DNA of 64,000 bases, taken from positions 310,001-374,000 of the forward strand of contig NZ_MZXV01000032.1 in assembly GCF_003253745.1 (NCBI RefSeq), written 5' to 3'. Below the pieces are notes generated by a model that was not told the DNA's origin, did not search any database, and worked only from the letters and a program-made list of their open reading frames with translations. Position 1 is the stretch's first letter. Every line of letters begins with the position of its first letter. Shown here piece by piece: positions 17,437-31,433 of the stretch. The stretch comes from Mesorhizobium kowhaii (lineage in GTDB: Bacteria > Pseudomonadota > Alphaproteobacteria > Rhizobiales > Rhizobiaceae). The position numbers were made by a program, and so were the translations under genes.

Positions 17437-20205
17437 ATGAACATGCACAATCCGAACGAGCCGGACGCCCCAGAGGCGATAGCGCCATTGCCGACAGCCG
17501 CTGCCGCCGTCACGCCGATGATGGAGCAGTTCATCGAGATCAAGGCGGCGAACCCGGATTCGCTGCTGTTCTATCGCATGGGCGATTTCTACGAGCTGTT
17601 CTTCGACGATGCCGAGAAGGCAAGCCGGGCGCTGGGCATCGTCTTGACCAAGCGCGGCAAGCACCAGGGTCTCGACATCCCGATGTGCGGCGTGCCGGTG
17701 CATGCCGCCGACGATTATCTGCAGAAGCTGATTGGCCAGGGTTTTCGCGTTGCCGTCTGCGAGCAGATCGAGGATCCGGCCGAAGCCAAGAAGCGCGGCG
17801 GCAAATCGGTGGTGCGCCGCGACGTGGTGCGGCTGGTGACGCCGGGCACCATCACCGAGGACAAATTGCTGGCGCCGTCGGAATCGAGCTTTCTGATGGC
17901 GCTGGGAAGGGTGAAGGGCGGAGCGGACCCAAGAGGCGGGGAGCGCGGCAGCGCGACAGGGAACCAAGGAAGCTTCGCGCTGGCCTGGATCGACATCTCG
18001 ACCGGCGCCTTTCGTGTCACTGACACCACCGCCGACCGGCTGCTGGCCGACATCTTCCGCGTCGATCCGCGCGAGCTGATCGTTGCCGAACCGGTGTTCT
18101 ACGATCCTGAGCTGAAACCGGTGTTCGACGTGCTCGGCCGCGTCGCCAACCCACAGCCGCCCTCGCTGTTCGATTCGGCCTCGGCCACGGGGCGCATCGC
18201 CCGCTTCTTCGATGTGGCGACGCCGGACAGCTTTGGCGCGTTTTCGCGCGCTGAACTGTCGGCGATCTCGGGCGCCATCGCCTATGTCGAGAAGACGCAG
18301 AAGGCCGAGCGCCCGCCACTGTCGCGGCCGGAGCGCGAGGAGCAGGGATCGACCCTGTTCATCGACCCGGCGACACGCGGCAATCTGGAACTGCTGCGCA
18401 CGCTGTCGGGCAGCCGTGAAGGTTCGCTGTTCAAGGCGATCGACCGCACGGTGACCGGCGGCGGCGCAAGGCTGCTCGCCGACCGGCTGATGGCGCCGTT
18501 GACCGACCCGGCTGCGATCGGCGCCAGGCTGGACTCGGTATCCTTCTTCCGCTCGGAGACGCGGCTTTGCCAGGCGGTGCGGGCAAGCCTAAAGAGCGTC
18601 GCCGACATGCCGCGAGCGCTGTCCCGGCTGGCGCTGAACCGCGGCGGCCCGCGTGATCTCGGCGCGCTACGCGCCGGTTTCGAAGCGGCCGGCGCGATCG
18701 CCGGGATTTTCGGCGAGACCACCCTGCCCCAGGAACTCACGGCGGCGCTGGGCGCCATCCAGGCACTGCCCAGGGCGCTTGCCCAGCACCTGACGCAGGC
18801 GCTTGGCGACGAACTGCCGCTGCTCAGGCGCGACGGCGGCTTCGTTCGCGGCGGCTACCATGCCGAGCTCGACGAGATGCGGGCGCTGCGCGATGAATCG
18901 CGAAAAGTGATCGCCGGGCTGGAGCGCTCGCTGATCGACGAGACCGGCATCCGCTCGCTGAAGATCCGGCACAACAATGTGCTCGGCTACTACATCGAAG
19001 TGACCGCCAACCACCATGCGGTGATGACCGGCAGCGACGGTGCCAAGGCGCGCTTCATCCATCGCCAGACCATGGCCAATGCCATGCGCTTCACGACGAC
19101 CGAACTCGCCGAACTCGAGACCAAGATCGCCAATGCCGCCGACCGGGCGCTGAGCATCGAGCTTGCCGCCTTCGATGCGCTGACGGCGGAAGCGGTCGGC
19201 GAAGCGGAAAAGATCCGCGCCGGCGCCGATGCACTGGCCGTGCTCGACGTGTCGGCGGCGCTCGCGCTTTTGTCCGAGAGCGAAGCCTGGTGCCGGCCGG
19301 TGGTGGATTCCAGCCTCGCCTTCGAGATTTCAGGCGGCCGGCATCCGGTGGTCGAGCAGGCACTGCGCCGCTCCGGCGAAGGCCCGTTCGTCGCCAATGA
19401 TTGCGACCTGTCGCCTGAGGGTGGCGCCAAAAATGGGGCAATCTGGCTTTTGACTGGCCCCAACATGGGCGGCAAGTCGACATTCCTGCGGCAGAACGCG
19501 CTGATCGCCATCCTGGCGCAAACCGGCTCGTTCGTGCCGGCGGCATCGGCCCATATCGGCGTCGTCGACCGGCTGTTCTCGCGTGTCGGCGCCTCGGACG
19601 ATCTGGCGCGCGGCCGCTCGACTTTCATGGTCGAGATGGTCGAGACGGCGGCGATCCTCAACCAGGCCGGCGAACGCGCGCTGGTGATCCTCGACGAGAT
19701 CGGCCGCGGCACCGCCACCTTCGACGGCCTGTCGATCGCCTGGGCGGCGGTCGAATATCTGCACGAGAAGAACCGCTGCCGGGCGATCTTCGCCACCCAT
19801 TTCCACGAAATGACCTCGCTGGCCGGCAAGCTGGCGCGGCTGCACAACGTCACCATGCGGGTCAAGGAATGGGAAAACGACGTCGTCTTCCTGCACGAGG
19901 TCGGCAAGGGTGCGGCCGACCGCTCCTACGGCGTGCAGGTGGCTCGGCTGGCCGGGCTGCCGGAAGCGGTGGTCGACCGGGCCAAGGAAGTGCTGCACCA
20001 GCTCGAAGAAGGCGAGGTTTCCGGCAAGACCAACCGGCTGGTCGACGACCTGCCGCTGTTTTCGGTGGCGGTGAAGCGCGAAGCGCCGAAGCCGGTCAAG
20101 AGCGATGCGCTCAACGAGGCCCTCGGCGCGATCAGCCCCGACGAGATGACGCCAAGGGAGGCGCTTGAAGCACTGTATCGGTTGAAGGGGTTGGCGGGAA
20201 AGTAG
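17437..20205 (+). CDS. mutS: DNA mismatch repair protein MutS
   Basis: MutS recognises mismatches and starts repair with MutL. The 922-residue product has the mismatch-binding DFYELFF motif near residue 50, the connector and lever domains, and the C-terminal ATPase with Walker [10 protein letters not shown] and the [14 protein letters not shown] block. The length is slightly above average; one short low-complexity insert rich in Gly and Arg lies near residue 170 between domains I and II. The ATG at 17437 starts the family-like N-terminus; the frame remains open 102 bases further upstream without a ribosome site. It is divergent from the malic enzyme gene. Confidence 0.96.
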   Translation: MNMHNPNEPDAPEAIAPLPTAAAAVTPMMEQFIEIKAANPDSLLFYRMGDFYELFFDDAEKASRALGIVLTKRGKHQGLDIPMCGVPVHAADDYLQKLIGQGFRVAVCEQIEDPAEAKKRGGKSVVRRDVVRLVTPGTITEDKLLAPSESSFLMALGRVKGGADPRGGERGSATGNQGSFALAWIDISTGAFRVTDTTADRLLADIFRVDPRELIVAEPVFYDPELKPVFDVLGRVANPQPPSLFDSASATGRIARFFDVATPDSFGAFSRAELSAISGAIAYVEKTQKAERPPLSRPEREEQGSTLFIDPATRGNLELLRTLSGSREGSLFKAIDRTVTGGGARLLADRLMAPLTDPAAIGARLDSVSFFRSETRLCQAVRASLKSVADMPRALSRLALNRGGPRDLGALRAGFEAAGAIAGIFGETTLPQELTAALGAIQALPRALAQHLTQALGDELPLLRRDGGFVRGGYHAELDEMRALRDESRKVIAGLERSLIDETGIRSLKIRHNNVLGYYIEVTANHHAVMTGSDGAKARFIHRQTMANAMRFTTTELAELETKIANAADRALSIELAAFDALTAEAVGEAEKIRAGADALAVLDVSAALALLSESEAWCRPVVDSSLAFEISGGRHPVVEQALRRSGEGPFVANDCDLSPEGGAKNGAIWLLTGPNMGGKSTFLRQNALIAILAQTGSFVPAASAHIGVVDRLFSRVGASDDLARGRSTFMVEMVETAAILNQAGERALVILDEIGRGTATFDGLSIAWAAVEYLHEKNRCRAIFATHFHEMTSLAGKLARLHNVTMRVKEWENDVVFLHEVGKGAADRSYGVQVARLAGLPEAVVDRAKEVLHQLEEGEVSGKTNRLVDDLPLFSVAVKREAPKPVKSDALNEALGAISPDEMTPREALEALYRLKGLAGK

Positions 20206-21051
20206 TCAAACCATCTCCAGTCCGCGCTTCCGGGTCGGCGGCGGAAAAGCGCGGTCGAGATCGTCGATGTCCTGCGGCGTAAGCTTGATGTCGAGCGCCG
20301 CAAAATTCTGGCGGACGTGCTCCTGGCTGCTGGCCTTCGGGATGGCAATGACACCCTCCTGCTGCATCACCCAGGCAAGCGCGATTTGTGCCGGTGTCGC
20401 ACTGTGGCGGGCGGCGACGGCGTCGAGCCTGGCGTTGCGCGCCAGCGCGCCCTGCTCGACCGGCGAATAGGCCATCAAGGGAATGCCGCGCTGGCCGCTC
20501 CATGGTGCCAGATCGAACTCGAGGCCGCGCCGGACCAGATTGTAGAGCACCTGGTTGGTCTGGACGTTGCCGCCGTCGGGCAAGCCGACCAGTTCTTCCA
20601 TCTCGTCGGTGTCGAAATTGCTGACGCCCCAGTGGCGGATCTTACCGGCCTCTTTCAGCGCCTCGAAGGCCGCGACGGTTTCCACCAGCGGCACGCTGCC
20701 TGGCCAATGCAGCAGGTAGAGATCGATGCGGTCGGTGCGCAGGCGCTTCAGGCTGTTCTCGCAGGCGCGCTGCACGCCGGCGCGCGAGGCGTTGGACGGC
20801 AGCACCTTCGAGACCAGGAAGGTCTCGTCGCGGCGACCGGCAATAGCCTCGGCGACCACTTCCTCGGCACCGCCGCTAGCATACATTTCGGCGGTGTCGA
20901 TCAGCGTGATGCCAAGGTCGAGGCCGAGCTTGAGAGCGTTGACCTCATCGGCGCGGCGGCGCGAATCCTCGCCCATCTTCCACGTGCCCTGACCAAGCAC
21001 CTGAACGGCTTCGCCAGAGGGCAACATTGTAGTTCTGATTGTCGACGGCAT
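20206..21051 (-). CDS. Aldo/keto reductase
   Basis: This 281-residue NADPH-dependent oxidoreductase of the AKR superfamily has [15 protein letters not shown] with the catalytic Asp and Tyr, VSKVLP with the Lys, and LLHWPG with the His. The C-terminal [13 protein letters not shown] block binds the cofactor phosphate. Length is normal for the single TIM barrel. The ATG at 21051 is preferred to one 24 bases upstream because GGAG lies seven bases before it. It ends exactly next to the convergent mutS stop. Substrate unknown. Confidence 0.92.
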   Translation of the reverse strand: MPSTIRTTMLPSGEAVQVLGQGTWKMGEDSRRRADEVNALKLGLDLGITLIDTAEMYASGGAEEVVAEAIAGRRDETFLVSKVLPSNASRAGVQRACENSLKRLRTDRIDLYLLHWPGSVPLVETVAAFEALKEAGKIRHWGVSNFDTDEMEELVGLPDGGNVQTNQVLYNLVRRGLEFDLAPWSGQRGIPLMAYSPVEQGALARNARLDAVAARHSATPAQIALAWVMQQEGVIAIPKASSQEHVRQNFAALDIKLTPQDIDDLDRAFPPPTRKRGLEMV

Positions 21052-21139
21052 GGCGGGCTCCAGTTGAGACCGCATCGCATCACGGCCTCGGCGAGAAATC
21101 CAGAGAGAGTTCTCGCCGGATTCTGCTTCGCGAAAGGGC

Positions 21140-21532
21140 TTACTTCACCGGATGAGCGGCGAGCCAGTCCTGCATCTGCTTGATCTCGGCTTCCTGCGCG
21201 GCGACGACCGCTTCGGCCAGCTTGCGGATTTCCGGGTCCTTGCCGTTGGCAAGCTCGACCTTGGCCATGTCGATGGCACCCTGATGATGCGGGATCATGC
21301 CACGGACGAAATCGACATCGGCATTGCCGGTATATTGCGACGCCATCATGTCGGCATGCATCTTGTCCATCGCCGCCTTGTAGCCTTCGGTCGAAGGGCC
21401 GGTCGCATCCATCGACATGGCACCCATGTCGTGTTTCATCTCTTCGCTCTGCGCCGGAACGCTTTCGAGGAAGACGGCAAGCAGCATTCCCGCCGCCATC
21501 AGCAAAAGCACGAGTTTTTTAGCCAAGGTCAT
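21140..21532 (-). CDS. DUF305 exported protein, metal-associated
   Basis: A 130-residue protein with a signal or anchor segment (residues 1-28) followed by a Met- and His-rich stretch ([13 protein letters not shown]) and the DUF305 core [21 protein letters not shown]305 proteins are ferritin-like four-helix proteins often encoded beside copper-resistance genes; the Met/His content suits copper binding. CAGGAG precedes the ATG. It lies 43 bases downstream of the copper ATPase gene on the same strand, so both probably share the MerR-type promoter at 23971-24001. The exact function is not proven for the family. Confidence 0.87.
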   Translation of the reverse strand: MTLAKKLVLLLMAAGMLLAVFLESVPAQSEEMKHDMGAMSMDATGPSTEGYKAAMDKMHADMMASQYTGNADVDFVRGMIPHHQGAIDMAKVELANGKDPEIRKLAEAVVAAQEAEIKQMQDWLAAHPVK

Positions 21533-21575
21533 TCATGGTCTCCTGTTGAGTGGGTTTCGTATTTGGGGGCTTTGC

Positions 21576-23939
<2,364 letters not shown>

Positions 23940-23970
23940 TCAAAAATGCCTCCATGCCTCGTCTCGATGC

Positions 23971-24001
23971 GAGGTAGTGCTTCCAGTAACTGGAAGGTCA
24001 A
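23971..24001 (-). promoter_or_regulatory. CueR/MerR-type promoter of the copper ATPase gene
   Basis: Read on the minus strand: -35 TTGACC (23996-24001), a 19-base spacer, then -10 TACCTC (23971-23976). The spacer contains a 17-base palindrome, CTTCCAGT-A/T-ACTGGAAG (23980-23996). The over-long 19-base spacer with a central dyad is the hallmark of MerR-family activators, and the sequence resembles known CueR operators. The likely regulator is the cueR product encoded at 33032. Confidence 0.82.
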
Positions 24002-24130
24002 GGGCATAATTTCTTTTTCCCTATGTCGTCGCGGGCGCCGGGACACCATCAAAGAAAGTCAGATGCGCGACAGCGGTCTTGTGCTATGGACCCGCCGATT
24101 GACAATCCAAATGCATCGATTCCATTTGCT

Positions 24131-24964
24131 ATGAAGTGCCTGGTTATCAACCTCGACCGGTCCCAGGACCGGCTCGCGCATATGACGTCGGAGTTTGCCC
24201 GTATCGGAATTGGCTTCGAACGGGTTGCGGCGGTCGACGCCCAGGGCCGGTCCGACCTGGCGGAAATACCGATGCGGCTCAATCCGCTGACGCAGTTGCG
24301 TCTAAGCAACACCGAGATCGCCTGTTTCCTCAGCCACAAAGCCTGCTGGGCAAAGATCGCCGATGGCGACGATGCCTATGGCGCGGTCTTCGAGGACGAT
24401 ACCGTCTTGTCCGAGGCGGCTGGCCCATTGCTCGCCGATGCCAGCTGGATCCCCGCCGATGCCGATATCGTCAAGATCGAGACCTTCAAGAGTACCGTGA
24501 TCGCGATGAGGCGCGCCCCCATCGGCCATGGCTTTTCAGTAGCCAGGCTCCATCGAGACCATCTCGGTGCGGCCGGCTACATCGTTTCAAGACAGGCGGC
24601 GCGCGACTTGCTCGAAGCGACAGGGAATATCGACAGTCCAGTCGATCACGTCCTGTTCGATCCGGGATTCGCGATATCGTTGAGCAAGACGATCTACCAG
24701 GTCCTGCCGGCGCTATGCATACAGGATCGGTTCCTGAACGAAAAATCGATGGGATTGCAGAGCCTGCTCAGTAAGGAGCGCGAAAACGGCAAGTCCAAAA
24801 GGCATAAAATGGCACCGCTGACGAAATTCGCGAACGAAGCTGGGCGGATATGGCGGCAGATTTTCGACATCTTCCGGTTGAGACAAGGGAAGACCATCCC
24901 GTTCGACTACCACGGAAAGCGTGTCCGTCCTGCCCATACCCACAAGCGCGAAAAAGCGCTATAG
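24131..24964 (+). CDS. Glycosyltransferase family 25 protein
   Basis: The 277-residue product begins MKCLVINLDRSQDR, the N-terminal hallmark of family 25 (LPS galactosyltransferase type), and has SHKACW and an acidic FEDD that would hold the metal and nucleotide sugar. The family adds sugars to lipopolysaccharide at the inner membrane. GC content appears a little below its neighbours. Start choice is uncertain: the ATG at 24131 fits the family, but one at 24086 is also in frame and neither has a good ribosome site. It ends 33 bases before glnD with no other LPS gene nearby. Confidence 0.83.
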   Translation: MKCLVINLDRSQDRLAHMTSEFARIGIGFERVAAVDAQGRSDLAEIPMRLNPLTQLRLSNTEIACFLSHKACWAKIADGDDAYGAVFEDDTVLSEAAGPLLADASWIPADADIVKIETFKSTVIAMRRAPIGHGFSVARLHRDHLGAAGYIVSRQAARDLLEATGNIDSPVDHVLFDPGFAISLSKTIYQVLPALCIQDRFLNEKSMGLQSLLSKERENGKSKRHKMAPLTKFANEAGRIWRQIFDIFRLRQGKTIPFDYHGKRVRPAHTHKREKAL

Positions 24965-24997
24965 ACGCCGCCGAAAAGGCGAGGCCAACCGGTACCT

Positions 24998-27799
24998 ATG
25001 GCGAAAATCTCCCTGAAGCTCGATGAACTGATCGACGGCGAAGCCTTGCGCCGCGAGATGACGGCGCTGACCGCGGCCACGGCTGGGGACGGCTCCGGAC
25101 AGGCCGCGCGCAGCGGTGTACTGCAGCTTCTCAAGGGGCGATTGGCGGACGGACGCGCCATTGCCGAACGCATGCTGAGGGACGACGGCGGCGGCCGTGC
25201 CTGCGCGGCGCGGCTGTCGCACCTCATGGACGAGATCATCCGGGCGCTTTACGATTTCGCCGTCACGCATGTCTACCGGGTCAAGAATCCGTCTTCTGCG
25301 GAGCGCATGGCCGTCGTCGCCGTCGGCGGCTATGGCCGCGGCACGCTGGCGCCTGGCTCCGACATCGACCTTCTGTTCCTGCTGCCCTACAAGCAGACGC
25401 CGTGGGGCGAGCAGACTGTCGAATACATGCTCTACATGCTGTGGGATCTCGGGCTGAAGGTCGGCCACGCCACCCGCAACATAGACGAATGCCTGCGCCT
25501 GTCGCGCACCGACGTCACCATCCGGACTTCGATCCTCGAGGCGCGTTTCCTGTGGGGCGAGCTCAAGCTCTATGACGAGCTGATGCTGCGCTTCGACCAT
25601 GAGGTGGTGCGCACGACCGGCCCCGAATATGTCCAGGCCAAGCTTGCCGAACGCGACGATCGCCATGCCAAGGCCGGCGAAAGCCGCTATCTCGTCGAGC
25701 CCAACGTCAAGGACGGCAAGGGCGGCCTGCGCGACCTGCAGACGCTGTTCTGGATCGGCAAGTATTTCTACCGCGTGCGCACCGGCGAGGAACTGGTCGA
25801 CAAGGGCGTCTTCACCGAGGGTGAATATCGCGAGTTCCAGAAGGCCGAGGATTTCCTGTGGGCGGTGCGCTGCCACATGCATTTCCTCACCGGCAAGGCC
25901 GAAGAACGGCTGCATTTCGACATCCAGCGCGAGATCGCCGAGCGGCTCGGCTACACCAGCCATCCCGGCCTGTCGGCGGTCGAGCGCTTCATGAAGCACT
26001 ACTTCCTCGTCGCCAAGGATGTCGGCGACCTGACCCGCATCTTCTGCGCCGCGCTCGAGGAAGAGCAGGCCAAGCACGTGCCGGGCTTCAACCGCATCTT
26101 CCTCACCTTCTCGCGGCGCAAGCGCAAGCTTGCCGGCACCTCGGACTTCATTGTCGACAACCACCGCATCAACATCGCCGACGACCAGGTGTTCGAGCGC
26201 GATCCGGTCAATCTTTTGAGATTGTTCTGGTTCGCAGACAAGCACGGTCTGGAGTTCCATCCCGATGCGCTGAAGCTGTTGACCCGCTCGCTCGGCCTGG
26301 TCAACAAGTCACTGCGGCGCGACGAAGAGGCCAACCGGCTGTTCCTCGACATCCTGACCTCGGACCGCAATGCCGAACTCAATCTGCGGCGCATGAACGA
26401 GGCCGGGCTGCTCGGCAAATTGATCCCGGATTTCGGCAAGATCGTCGCCATGATGCAGTTCTCGATGTACCACCACTACACGGTGGACGAGCACCTGATC
26501 CGCTGCATCGGCGTGCTGGCCGAGATCGAGCGCGGCGACGGCGAGAAGGTCCATCCCCTCTCCCATACGCTGATGCCGGGCCTGAAGAAGAGCCGCGAGG
26601 CTCTCTATGTCGCCGTGCTGCTGCACGACATCGCCAAGGGCAGGCCGGAAGATCATTCCGAGGCCGGGGCCAGGATCGCCCGCCGCATCTGCCCGCATAT
26701 GGGGCTGTCGCCAGCCGATACCGAAACGGTCGCCTGGCTGGTCGAGAATCACCTCGCGATGTCGATGACGGCGCAGACCCGCGACCTCAACGACCGCAAG
26801 ACCATCGAGGATTTCGCCGCGATCGTGCAATCGGTCGAGCGGCTGAAGCTGCTTTTGATCCTCACCGTCTGCGACATCAGGGGCGTCGGGCCAGGTGTCT
26901 GGAACGGCTGGAAAGGCCAGCTGCTGCGCACGCTCTACTATGAGACCGAGCTGCTTTTGACCGGCGGCTTTTCGGAAGTGTCGCGCGCGCAGCGGACGGC
27001 GGCGGCGCGCGAGCGGCTGGCCGAGGCGCTCGCCGACTGGCCGGACAAGGCCCGCAAGCGCTATGTCGCCCTGCACTATGAGAATTACCTGCTGACCGTC
27101 GATCTCGCCGATCAGCTGCGCCATGCCGAATTCATCCGCGAAGCGGATGCTTCGGGCAACAAGCTCGCCACCATGGTCAAGACCCACCAGTTCGAGGCGG
27201 TGACCGAAATCACCGTGCTGGCGCAGGATCATCCCCGCCTGCTCTCGGTCATCGCCGGGGCCTGCGCCGGGGCCGGAGGCAACATCGTCGACGCACAGAT
27301 CTTCACCACAGCGGACGGCCGCGCGCTGGACACGATCCTGATTTCGAGGGAATTCGACCGCGACGAAGACGAGCGCCGGCGCGCCGAGCGCGTCGGCCGG
27401 CTGATCGAGGACGTGCTGTCGGGCAAGAGCTGGCTGCCGGAGATGATCGAGAAGCGGACCAAGCCGCGGCGCGGCGCCAAGGTGTTCAAAATCCCGCCGC
27501 GGGCCGAAATCCGCAACGCACTGTCGAACCGTTTTTCGGTCATCGAGGTCGAGGGGCTGGATCGGCCGGGCCTGCTGTCGGAGATCACCGGAACGCTTTC
27601 CGACCTGTCGCTCGACATCGCATCGGCCCACATCACCACCTTTGGCGAAAAGGTCATCGACACCTTCTACGTCACCGACCTCACCGGCCAGAAGATCGAC
27701 AGCCCGGCCCGCATCGCCACCATCCGCAACCGGCTGATGTCGGCACTCGAAGGCATCGTGCCCGAACGTGGCGGCAAGGCCAGGACCGCCGCCGAGTGA
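24998..27799 (+). CDS. glnD: Bifunctional uridylyltransferase/uridylyl-removing enzyme GlnD
   Basis: GlnD senses glutamine and adds or removes UMP on the PII proteins, controlling nitrogen metabolism. The 933-residue protein has the nucleotidyltransferase motif [18 protein letters not shown] (about 108-125), a central HD phosphohydrolase domain (LHDIAKG, about 545), and two C-terminal ACT domains (around 735-800 and 845-915) that bind glutamine. Size and order match rhizobial GlnD. The gene is followed closely by murJ, as in related genomes. Confidence 0.97.
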   Translation: MAKISLKLDELIDGEALRREMTALTAATAGDGSGQAARSGVLQLLKGRLADGRAIAERMLRDDGGGRACAARLSHLMDEIIRALYDFAVTHVYRVKNPSSAERMAVVAVGGYGRGTLAPGSDIDLLFLLPYKQTPWGEQTVEYMLYMLWDLGLKVGHATRNIDECLRLSRTDVTIRTSILEARFLWGELKLYDELMLRFDHEVVRTTGPEYVQAKLAERDDRHAKAGESRYLVEPNVKDGKGGLRDLQTLFWIGKYFYRVRTGEELVDKGVFTEGEYREFQKAEDFLWAVRCHMHFLTGKAEERLHFDIQREIAERLGYTSHPGLSAVERFMKHYFLVAKDVGDLTRIFCAALEEEQAKHVPGFNRIFLTFSRRKRKLAGTSDFIVDNHRINIADDQVFERDPVNLLRLFWFADKHGLEFHPDALKLLTRSLGLVNKSLRRDEEANRLFLDILTSDRNAELNLRRMNEAGLLGKLIPDFGKIVAMMQFSMYHHYTVDEHLIRCIGVLAEIERGDGEKVHPLSHTLMPGLKKSREALYVAVLLHDIAKGRPEDHSEAGARIARRICPHMGLSPADTETVAWLVENHLAMSMTAQTRDLNDRKTIEDFAAIVQSVERLKLLLILTVCDIRGVGPGVWNGWKGQLLRTLYYETELLLTGGFSEVSRAQRTAAARERLAEALADWPDKARKRYVALHYENYLLTVDLADQLRHAEFIREADASGNKLATMVKTHQFEAVTEITVLAQDHPRLLSVIAGACAGAGGNIVDAQIFTTADGRALDTILISREFDRDEDERRRAERVGRLIEDVLSGKSWLPEMIEKRTKPRRGAKVFKIPPRAEIRNALSNRFSVIEVEGLDRPGLLSEITGTLSDLSLDIASAHITTFGEKVIDTFYVTDLTGQKIDSPARIATIRNRLMSALEGIVPERGGKARTAAE

Positions 27800-27845
27800 C
27801 AGCGACCATCACTTTGTCCCAATTCCGCAGGCAGTTCCCAAAAGC

Positions 27846-29453
27846 ATGAGCCTCGTCAAGAAATTCGCAACGGTCGCTTCCGGCACGCTGATGAGCCGCG
27901 CGCTCGGCTTCGGCCGCGAGATGCTGATGGCGGCGGCGCTGGGCACCGGACCGGTCGCCGACGCTTTCAACGCCGCTTTCCAGTTTCCCAACACCTTTCG
28001 CCGGCTGTTCGCCGAGGGCGCCTTCAACGCCGCCTTCGTGCCGCTGTTCGCCAAGGAGATCGAGACGCACGGCACCGACGGCGCCAAGCGCTTCTCCGAG
28101 GAGGTGTTCGGCGTCTTGTTCACGGCGCTGCTCGCACTAACCATCGTCATGGAACTGTCGATGCCGCTGATCGTGCGCTACCTGGTGGCGCCGGGTTTTG
28201 CCGGCACGCCGGGGAAATTCGACACCACGGTGACGCTGGCGACGATCATGTTCCCCTATCTGATCTGCATGTCGCTGGGCGCCATGATGGCGGGCATGCT
28301 GAATTCGCTGCGCCGCTATTTCGCGGCGGCAGTGGCGCCGGTGTTCCTCAACATCATCCTGATCGGCGTGCTCGCCTATGCCTGGTACAAGGGCTCCGAC
28401 GCACTCACCGTCGGCTACGGACTGTCCTGGGGCGTGCTGGCTGCCGGACTGGTGCAGCTGGCAATCGTCTGGGTGGCGGTGCGCCATGCCGGCATCTCGA
28501 TCGGTTTCCGCCGTCCGAAAATGACGCCCGCGGTCAAGCGGCTGCTGATCCTGGCGCTGCCGGCGGCGATCACCGGCGGCATCACCCAGATCAACCAGCT
28601 GATCGGCACGGCGATCGCCTCGGCGCAGAACAGCGCGGTGTCCTCGCTCGCCTATGCCGATCGCATCTATCAGTTGCCGCTCGGCGTGGTCGGCGTCGCG
28701 GTTGCGATCGTGCTGTTGCCCGAACTGTCGCGGGCGCTGAAGTCGGGCAATCTGATCGAGGCGGCCAACCTGCAGAACCGCTCGGTCGAGTTCACGCTGT
28801 TCCTCACCTTGCCGGCAGCCGCCGCACTCTGGGTGATGTCGGAGCCGATCGTGCGGCTGGTCTATGAGCGCGGCGCGTTTGCCGCCAACGGCTCGACGCC
28901 GACGGTGGCGGCGATCCTGGCGATCTTCGGCCTCGGCCTGCCGGCCTTCGTGCTGATCAAGGCATTCACCCCAGGCTATTTCGCGCGCGAGGACACGCGC
29001 ACGCCGATGATCTTTGCCGCCATCTCGGTGGCAGTGAACGTCACCACGGCGCTGACGCTGTTTCCGGAAATGGGCGCGCCCGGCATCGCCGTCGCCTCGG
29101 CCGTCGCCGGCTGGGTCAACGCGCTGATGCTGCTCGGCGTGTTGATCCGGCGCGGCCATTGGGGCCGCGACGTGCCGCTGATGAAACGCATTCCGCGGCT
29201 GGTGCTGTCGGCGATCGTGATGGGAGCGGCGCTTTATTTTGCCGAGCATTGGTTCGCCGTCAGGCTCGGCCGGGGTGCGCCACTGGTCGTCAAGGCGACG
29301 ACGCTTCTGGCACTCGTCGCCGGCGGGGCGCTGCTCTACTTCATCACCGCCTTCGCCACCGGCGGCGCCGATTTCGGCATGATCCGGCGCAACGTCAAGC
29401 GTGGAACGGGGAAAGCGGCGCCACCGGCCCCGAAGGCCAACCCGGACGAGTAG
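27846..29453 (+). CDS. murJ: Lipid II flippase MurJ
   Basis: MurJ moves lipid II across the inner membrane for peptidoglycan synthesis. The 535-residue protein is strongly hydrophobic with about 14 membrane segments, and its N-terminus contains the [17 protein letters not shown] and [20 protein letters not shown] blocks specific to MurJ/MviN. The ATG at 27846 matches the family start; the frame is open upstream into glnD but without support. It is the second gene of a glnD-murJ-trpS string. Confidence 0.96.
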   Translation: MSLVKKFATVASGTLMSRALGFGREMLMAAALGTGPVADAFNAAFQFPNTFRRLFAEGAFNAAFVPLFAKEIETHGTDGAKRFSEEVFGVLFTALLALTIVMELSMPLIVRYLVAPGFAGTPGKFDTTVTLATIMFPYLICMSLGAMMAGMLNSLRRYFAAAVAPVFLNIILIGVLAYAWYKGSDALTVGYGLSWGVLAAGLVQLAIVWVAVRHAGISIGFRRPKMTPAVKRLLILALPAAITGGITQINQLIGTAIASAQNSAVSSLAYADRIYQLPLGVVGVAVAIVLLPELSRALKSGNLIEAANLQNRSVEFTLFLTLPAAAALWVMSEPIVRLVYERGAFAANGSTPTVAAILAIFGLGLPAFVLIKAFTPGYFAREDTRTPMIFAAISVAVNVTTALTLFPEMGAPGIAVASAVAGWVNALMLLGVLIRRGHWGRDVPLMKRIPRLVLSAIVMGAALYFAEHWFAVRLGRGAPLVVKATTLLALVAGGALLYFITAFATGGADFGMIRRNVKRGTGKAAPPAPKANPDE

Positions 29454-29571
29454 ACTGGGTAACTCGACGGCAAAACCGGTCTTGATCGGATCCTCGTGTT
29501 CGTCCATAAGCGCGCCGTCGCAAGACTTTCGCCGCGCGCGAAACGGCCCTCCACAAGCCAAGGGAACAACC

Positions 29572-30639
29572 ATGACCGCCTTCAAGCCACTCGTCTTTTC
29601 CGGCGTCCAGCCGACCGGCAATCTGCATCTCGGCAACTACCTCGGCGCCATCAAGAAATTCGTCGCCCTGCAGGAAACCTCCGACTGCATCTATTGCGTC
29701 GTCGACCTGCACTCGCTGACGGCACAGCTCGTCTATGAAGACCTCGCCGACCAGACGCGGTCGATCACCGCGGCATTCCTGGCCTCCGGCATCGACCCGA
29801 AGAAGCACATTGTCTTCAACCAGTCACGGGTCATGCAGCATGCAGAGCTCGCCTGGATCTTCAATTGCGTGGCGCGCATCGGCTGGATGAACCGCATGAC
29901 GCAGTTCAAGGACAAGGCCGGCAAAGACCGCGAGAACGCCTCGCTCGGCCTGCTTGCCTATCCGAGCCTGATGGCTGCCGATATTCTGCTCTATCGCGCC
30001 ACCCACGTCCCGGTGGGCGAGGACCAGAAGCAGCACCTGGAGCTGACCCGCGACATCGCGCAGAAGTTCAACAACGACTTTTCGGACCGCATCGCAGCCC
30101 TTGGCGTCGGCGTCGAGATGCAGGTCGGCGAGGAGACCGTCAACGGCTATTTCCCGCTGACCGAGCCGGTGATCGGCGGGCCGGCGGCGCGCATCATGTC
30201 GCTGCGCGACGGCTCGAAGAAGATGTCGAAGTCGGACCCGTCGGACCTGTCGCGCATCAACCTGACCGACGATGCCGACGCCATCTCGAAGAAGATCCGC
30301 AAGGCCAAGACCGACCCGGAAGCGTTGCCGAGCGAGCTGGACGGTCTGGCCAGCCGGCCCGAGGCGGAAAACCTGGTCGGCATCTATGCGGGTCTCGCCG
30401 AGATGTCGAAGGCCGACGTGCTGAAAGAGTTTGCCGGTCAGCAGTTTTCGGTGTTCAAGCCGGCGCTGGCCGACCTTGCGGTGGAGAAGCTGGCGCCGAT
30501 CGCCAGCGAGATGCGCCGCATTTCCGATGACCGCGCCTATGTCGACGCGGTGCTGAGGGATGGCGGCGAGCGCGCCGGCGTGCTGGCCGAAGCGACGATG
30601 AAGACGGTGCGCGACATCATCGGACTGCTGCAGAGCTGA
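29572..30639 (+). CDS. trpS: Tryptophanyl-tRNA synthetase
   Basis: A class I aminoacyl-tRNA synthetase that charges tRNA-Trp. The 355-residue protein has the HIGH-type signature in [13 protein letters not shown] (15-27) and the KMSKS loop ([10 protein letters not shown], about 217-226). AAGGGAACAACC precedes the ATG at 29572. Size is typical. It follows murJ on the same strand after 118 bases and precedes a universal stress protein. Confidence 0.97.
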   Translation: MTAFKPLVFSGVQPTGNLHLGNYLGAIKKFVALQETSDCIYCVVDLHSLTAQLVYEDLADQTRSITAAFLASGIDPKKHIVFNQSRVMQHAELAWIFNCVARIGWMNRMTQFKDKAGKDRENASLGLLAYPSLMAADILLYRATHVPVGEDQKQHLELTRDIAQKFNNDFSDRIAALGVGVEMQVGEETVNGYFPLTEPVIGGPAARIMSLRDGSKKMSKSDPSDLSRINLTDDADAISKKIRKAKTDPEALPSELDGLASRPEAENLVGIYAGLAEMSKADVLKEFAGQQFSVFKPALADLAVEKLAPIASEMRRISDDRAYVDAVLRDGGERAGVLAEATMKTVRDIIGLLQS

Positions 30640-30743
30640 TCCCAACGTCGGGTGCACTGCACCAACACTGGACAAGGCCGGCGGCTTGCCGCCGGTCGAT
30701 GGCAGTGGCAGATTGCGGCCGCAATGACACCGGGTATGTAGAC

Positions 30744-31235
30744 ATGGTCTCCAAACGCCTCAGCCGCGAAGCCGGCCATCGCCGCAAGTTCCTGGCGATC
30801 ATCGACGACACGCCGGAGTGCGAGCGCGCCGTCGCCTACGCCTCGAAGCGGGCGCAGAGCACCAGCGGCATGCTGGTGCTGCTCTATGTCATCGAGCCGG
30901 ACGATTTCCAGCACTGGCTGGGTGTCGAGAAGATCATGCGCGAGGAGGCAAACGCCACGGCGCGCGCCGCGCTCGACAGTTACGCCAACAAGGTGCGCCA
31001 GAAGCTCGGCATCGAGCCGGAGATGGTGGTGCGCGAAGGCAAGCCCACGGAAGAGATCCACAAGCTGATCGAGGAAGACCAGGACATCGCCATCCTGGTG
31101 CTGGCCGCCGGCGCCGGCAAGGAAGGTCCAGGACCGCTGGTCGGCGCCGTGGCCGGCAAGGGTGCCGCCTTCCCGATCCCAGTGACCGTGGTGCCGCAAA
31201 ATCTTTCTGACGAGGAGATCGACAGCCTCGCCTGA
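30744..31235 (+). CDS. Universal stress protein (UspA family)
   Basis: The 163-residue single-domain protein has the alpha/beta UspA pattern: FLAIIDDTPECERAVAYA at the start, a central long helix and a C-terminal LVLAAGAGKEGPGPLVGAV nucleotide-binding loop followed by PIPVTVVP. The glycine-rich loop suggests an ATP-binding member. The ATG at 30744 gives the family-like start; a longer reading from 30699 lacks a ribosome site. In related genomes this gene also lies between trpS and the nifU-like gene. Its precise role is not known. Confidence 0.9.
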   Translation: MVSKRLSREAGHRRKFLAIIDDTPECERAVAYASKRAQSTSGMLVLLYVIEPDDFQHWLGVEKIMREEANATARAALDSYANKVRQKLGIEPEMVVREGKPTEEIHKLIEEDQDIAILVLAAGAGKEGPGPLVGAVAGKGAAFPIPVTVVPQNLSDEEIDSLA

Positions 31236-31298
31236 GATGTATTGATATTCGGGTGATGCCGGCCTGCAAACGGCCTGACCCGAATCTCTACACACCTC
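31234..31298. repeat. Palindromic element at usp stop codon
   Basis: Left arm GAGATGTATTGATATTCGGG and right arm CCCGAATCTCTACACACCTC form an imperfect inverted repeat with a GC-rich middle. It is the second copy of the element at 6331-6384 and, like that copy, begins inside the stop codon of the gene to its left. Confidence 0.75.
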
Positions 31299-31433
31299 AA
31301 AGCACTTGGCGAGACCGCAAAAACATTCCGCCAGCCAGCCGTTCCGGCGATGCGTTTCGCTTGAATGTCCAGCCAATAGAGCCTATTTAGAACTATTCCA
31401 AACTGGTTGCCCGAAACGGGCACGGAGACGGCC

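Noticed and set aside
28137..29636. A 499-residue open frame on the minus strand
   Set aside because: It lies opposite murJ, has His/Arg/Asp-rich shadow composition and no recognisable domain; a by-product of high GC.
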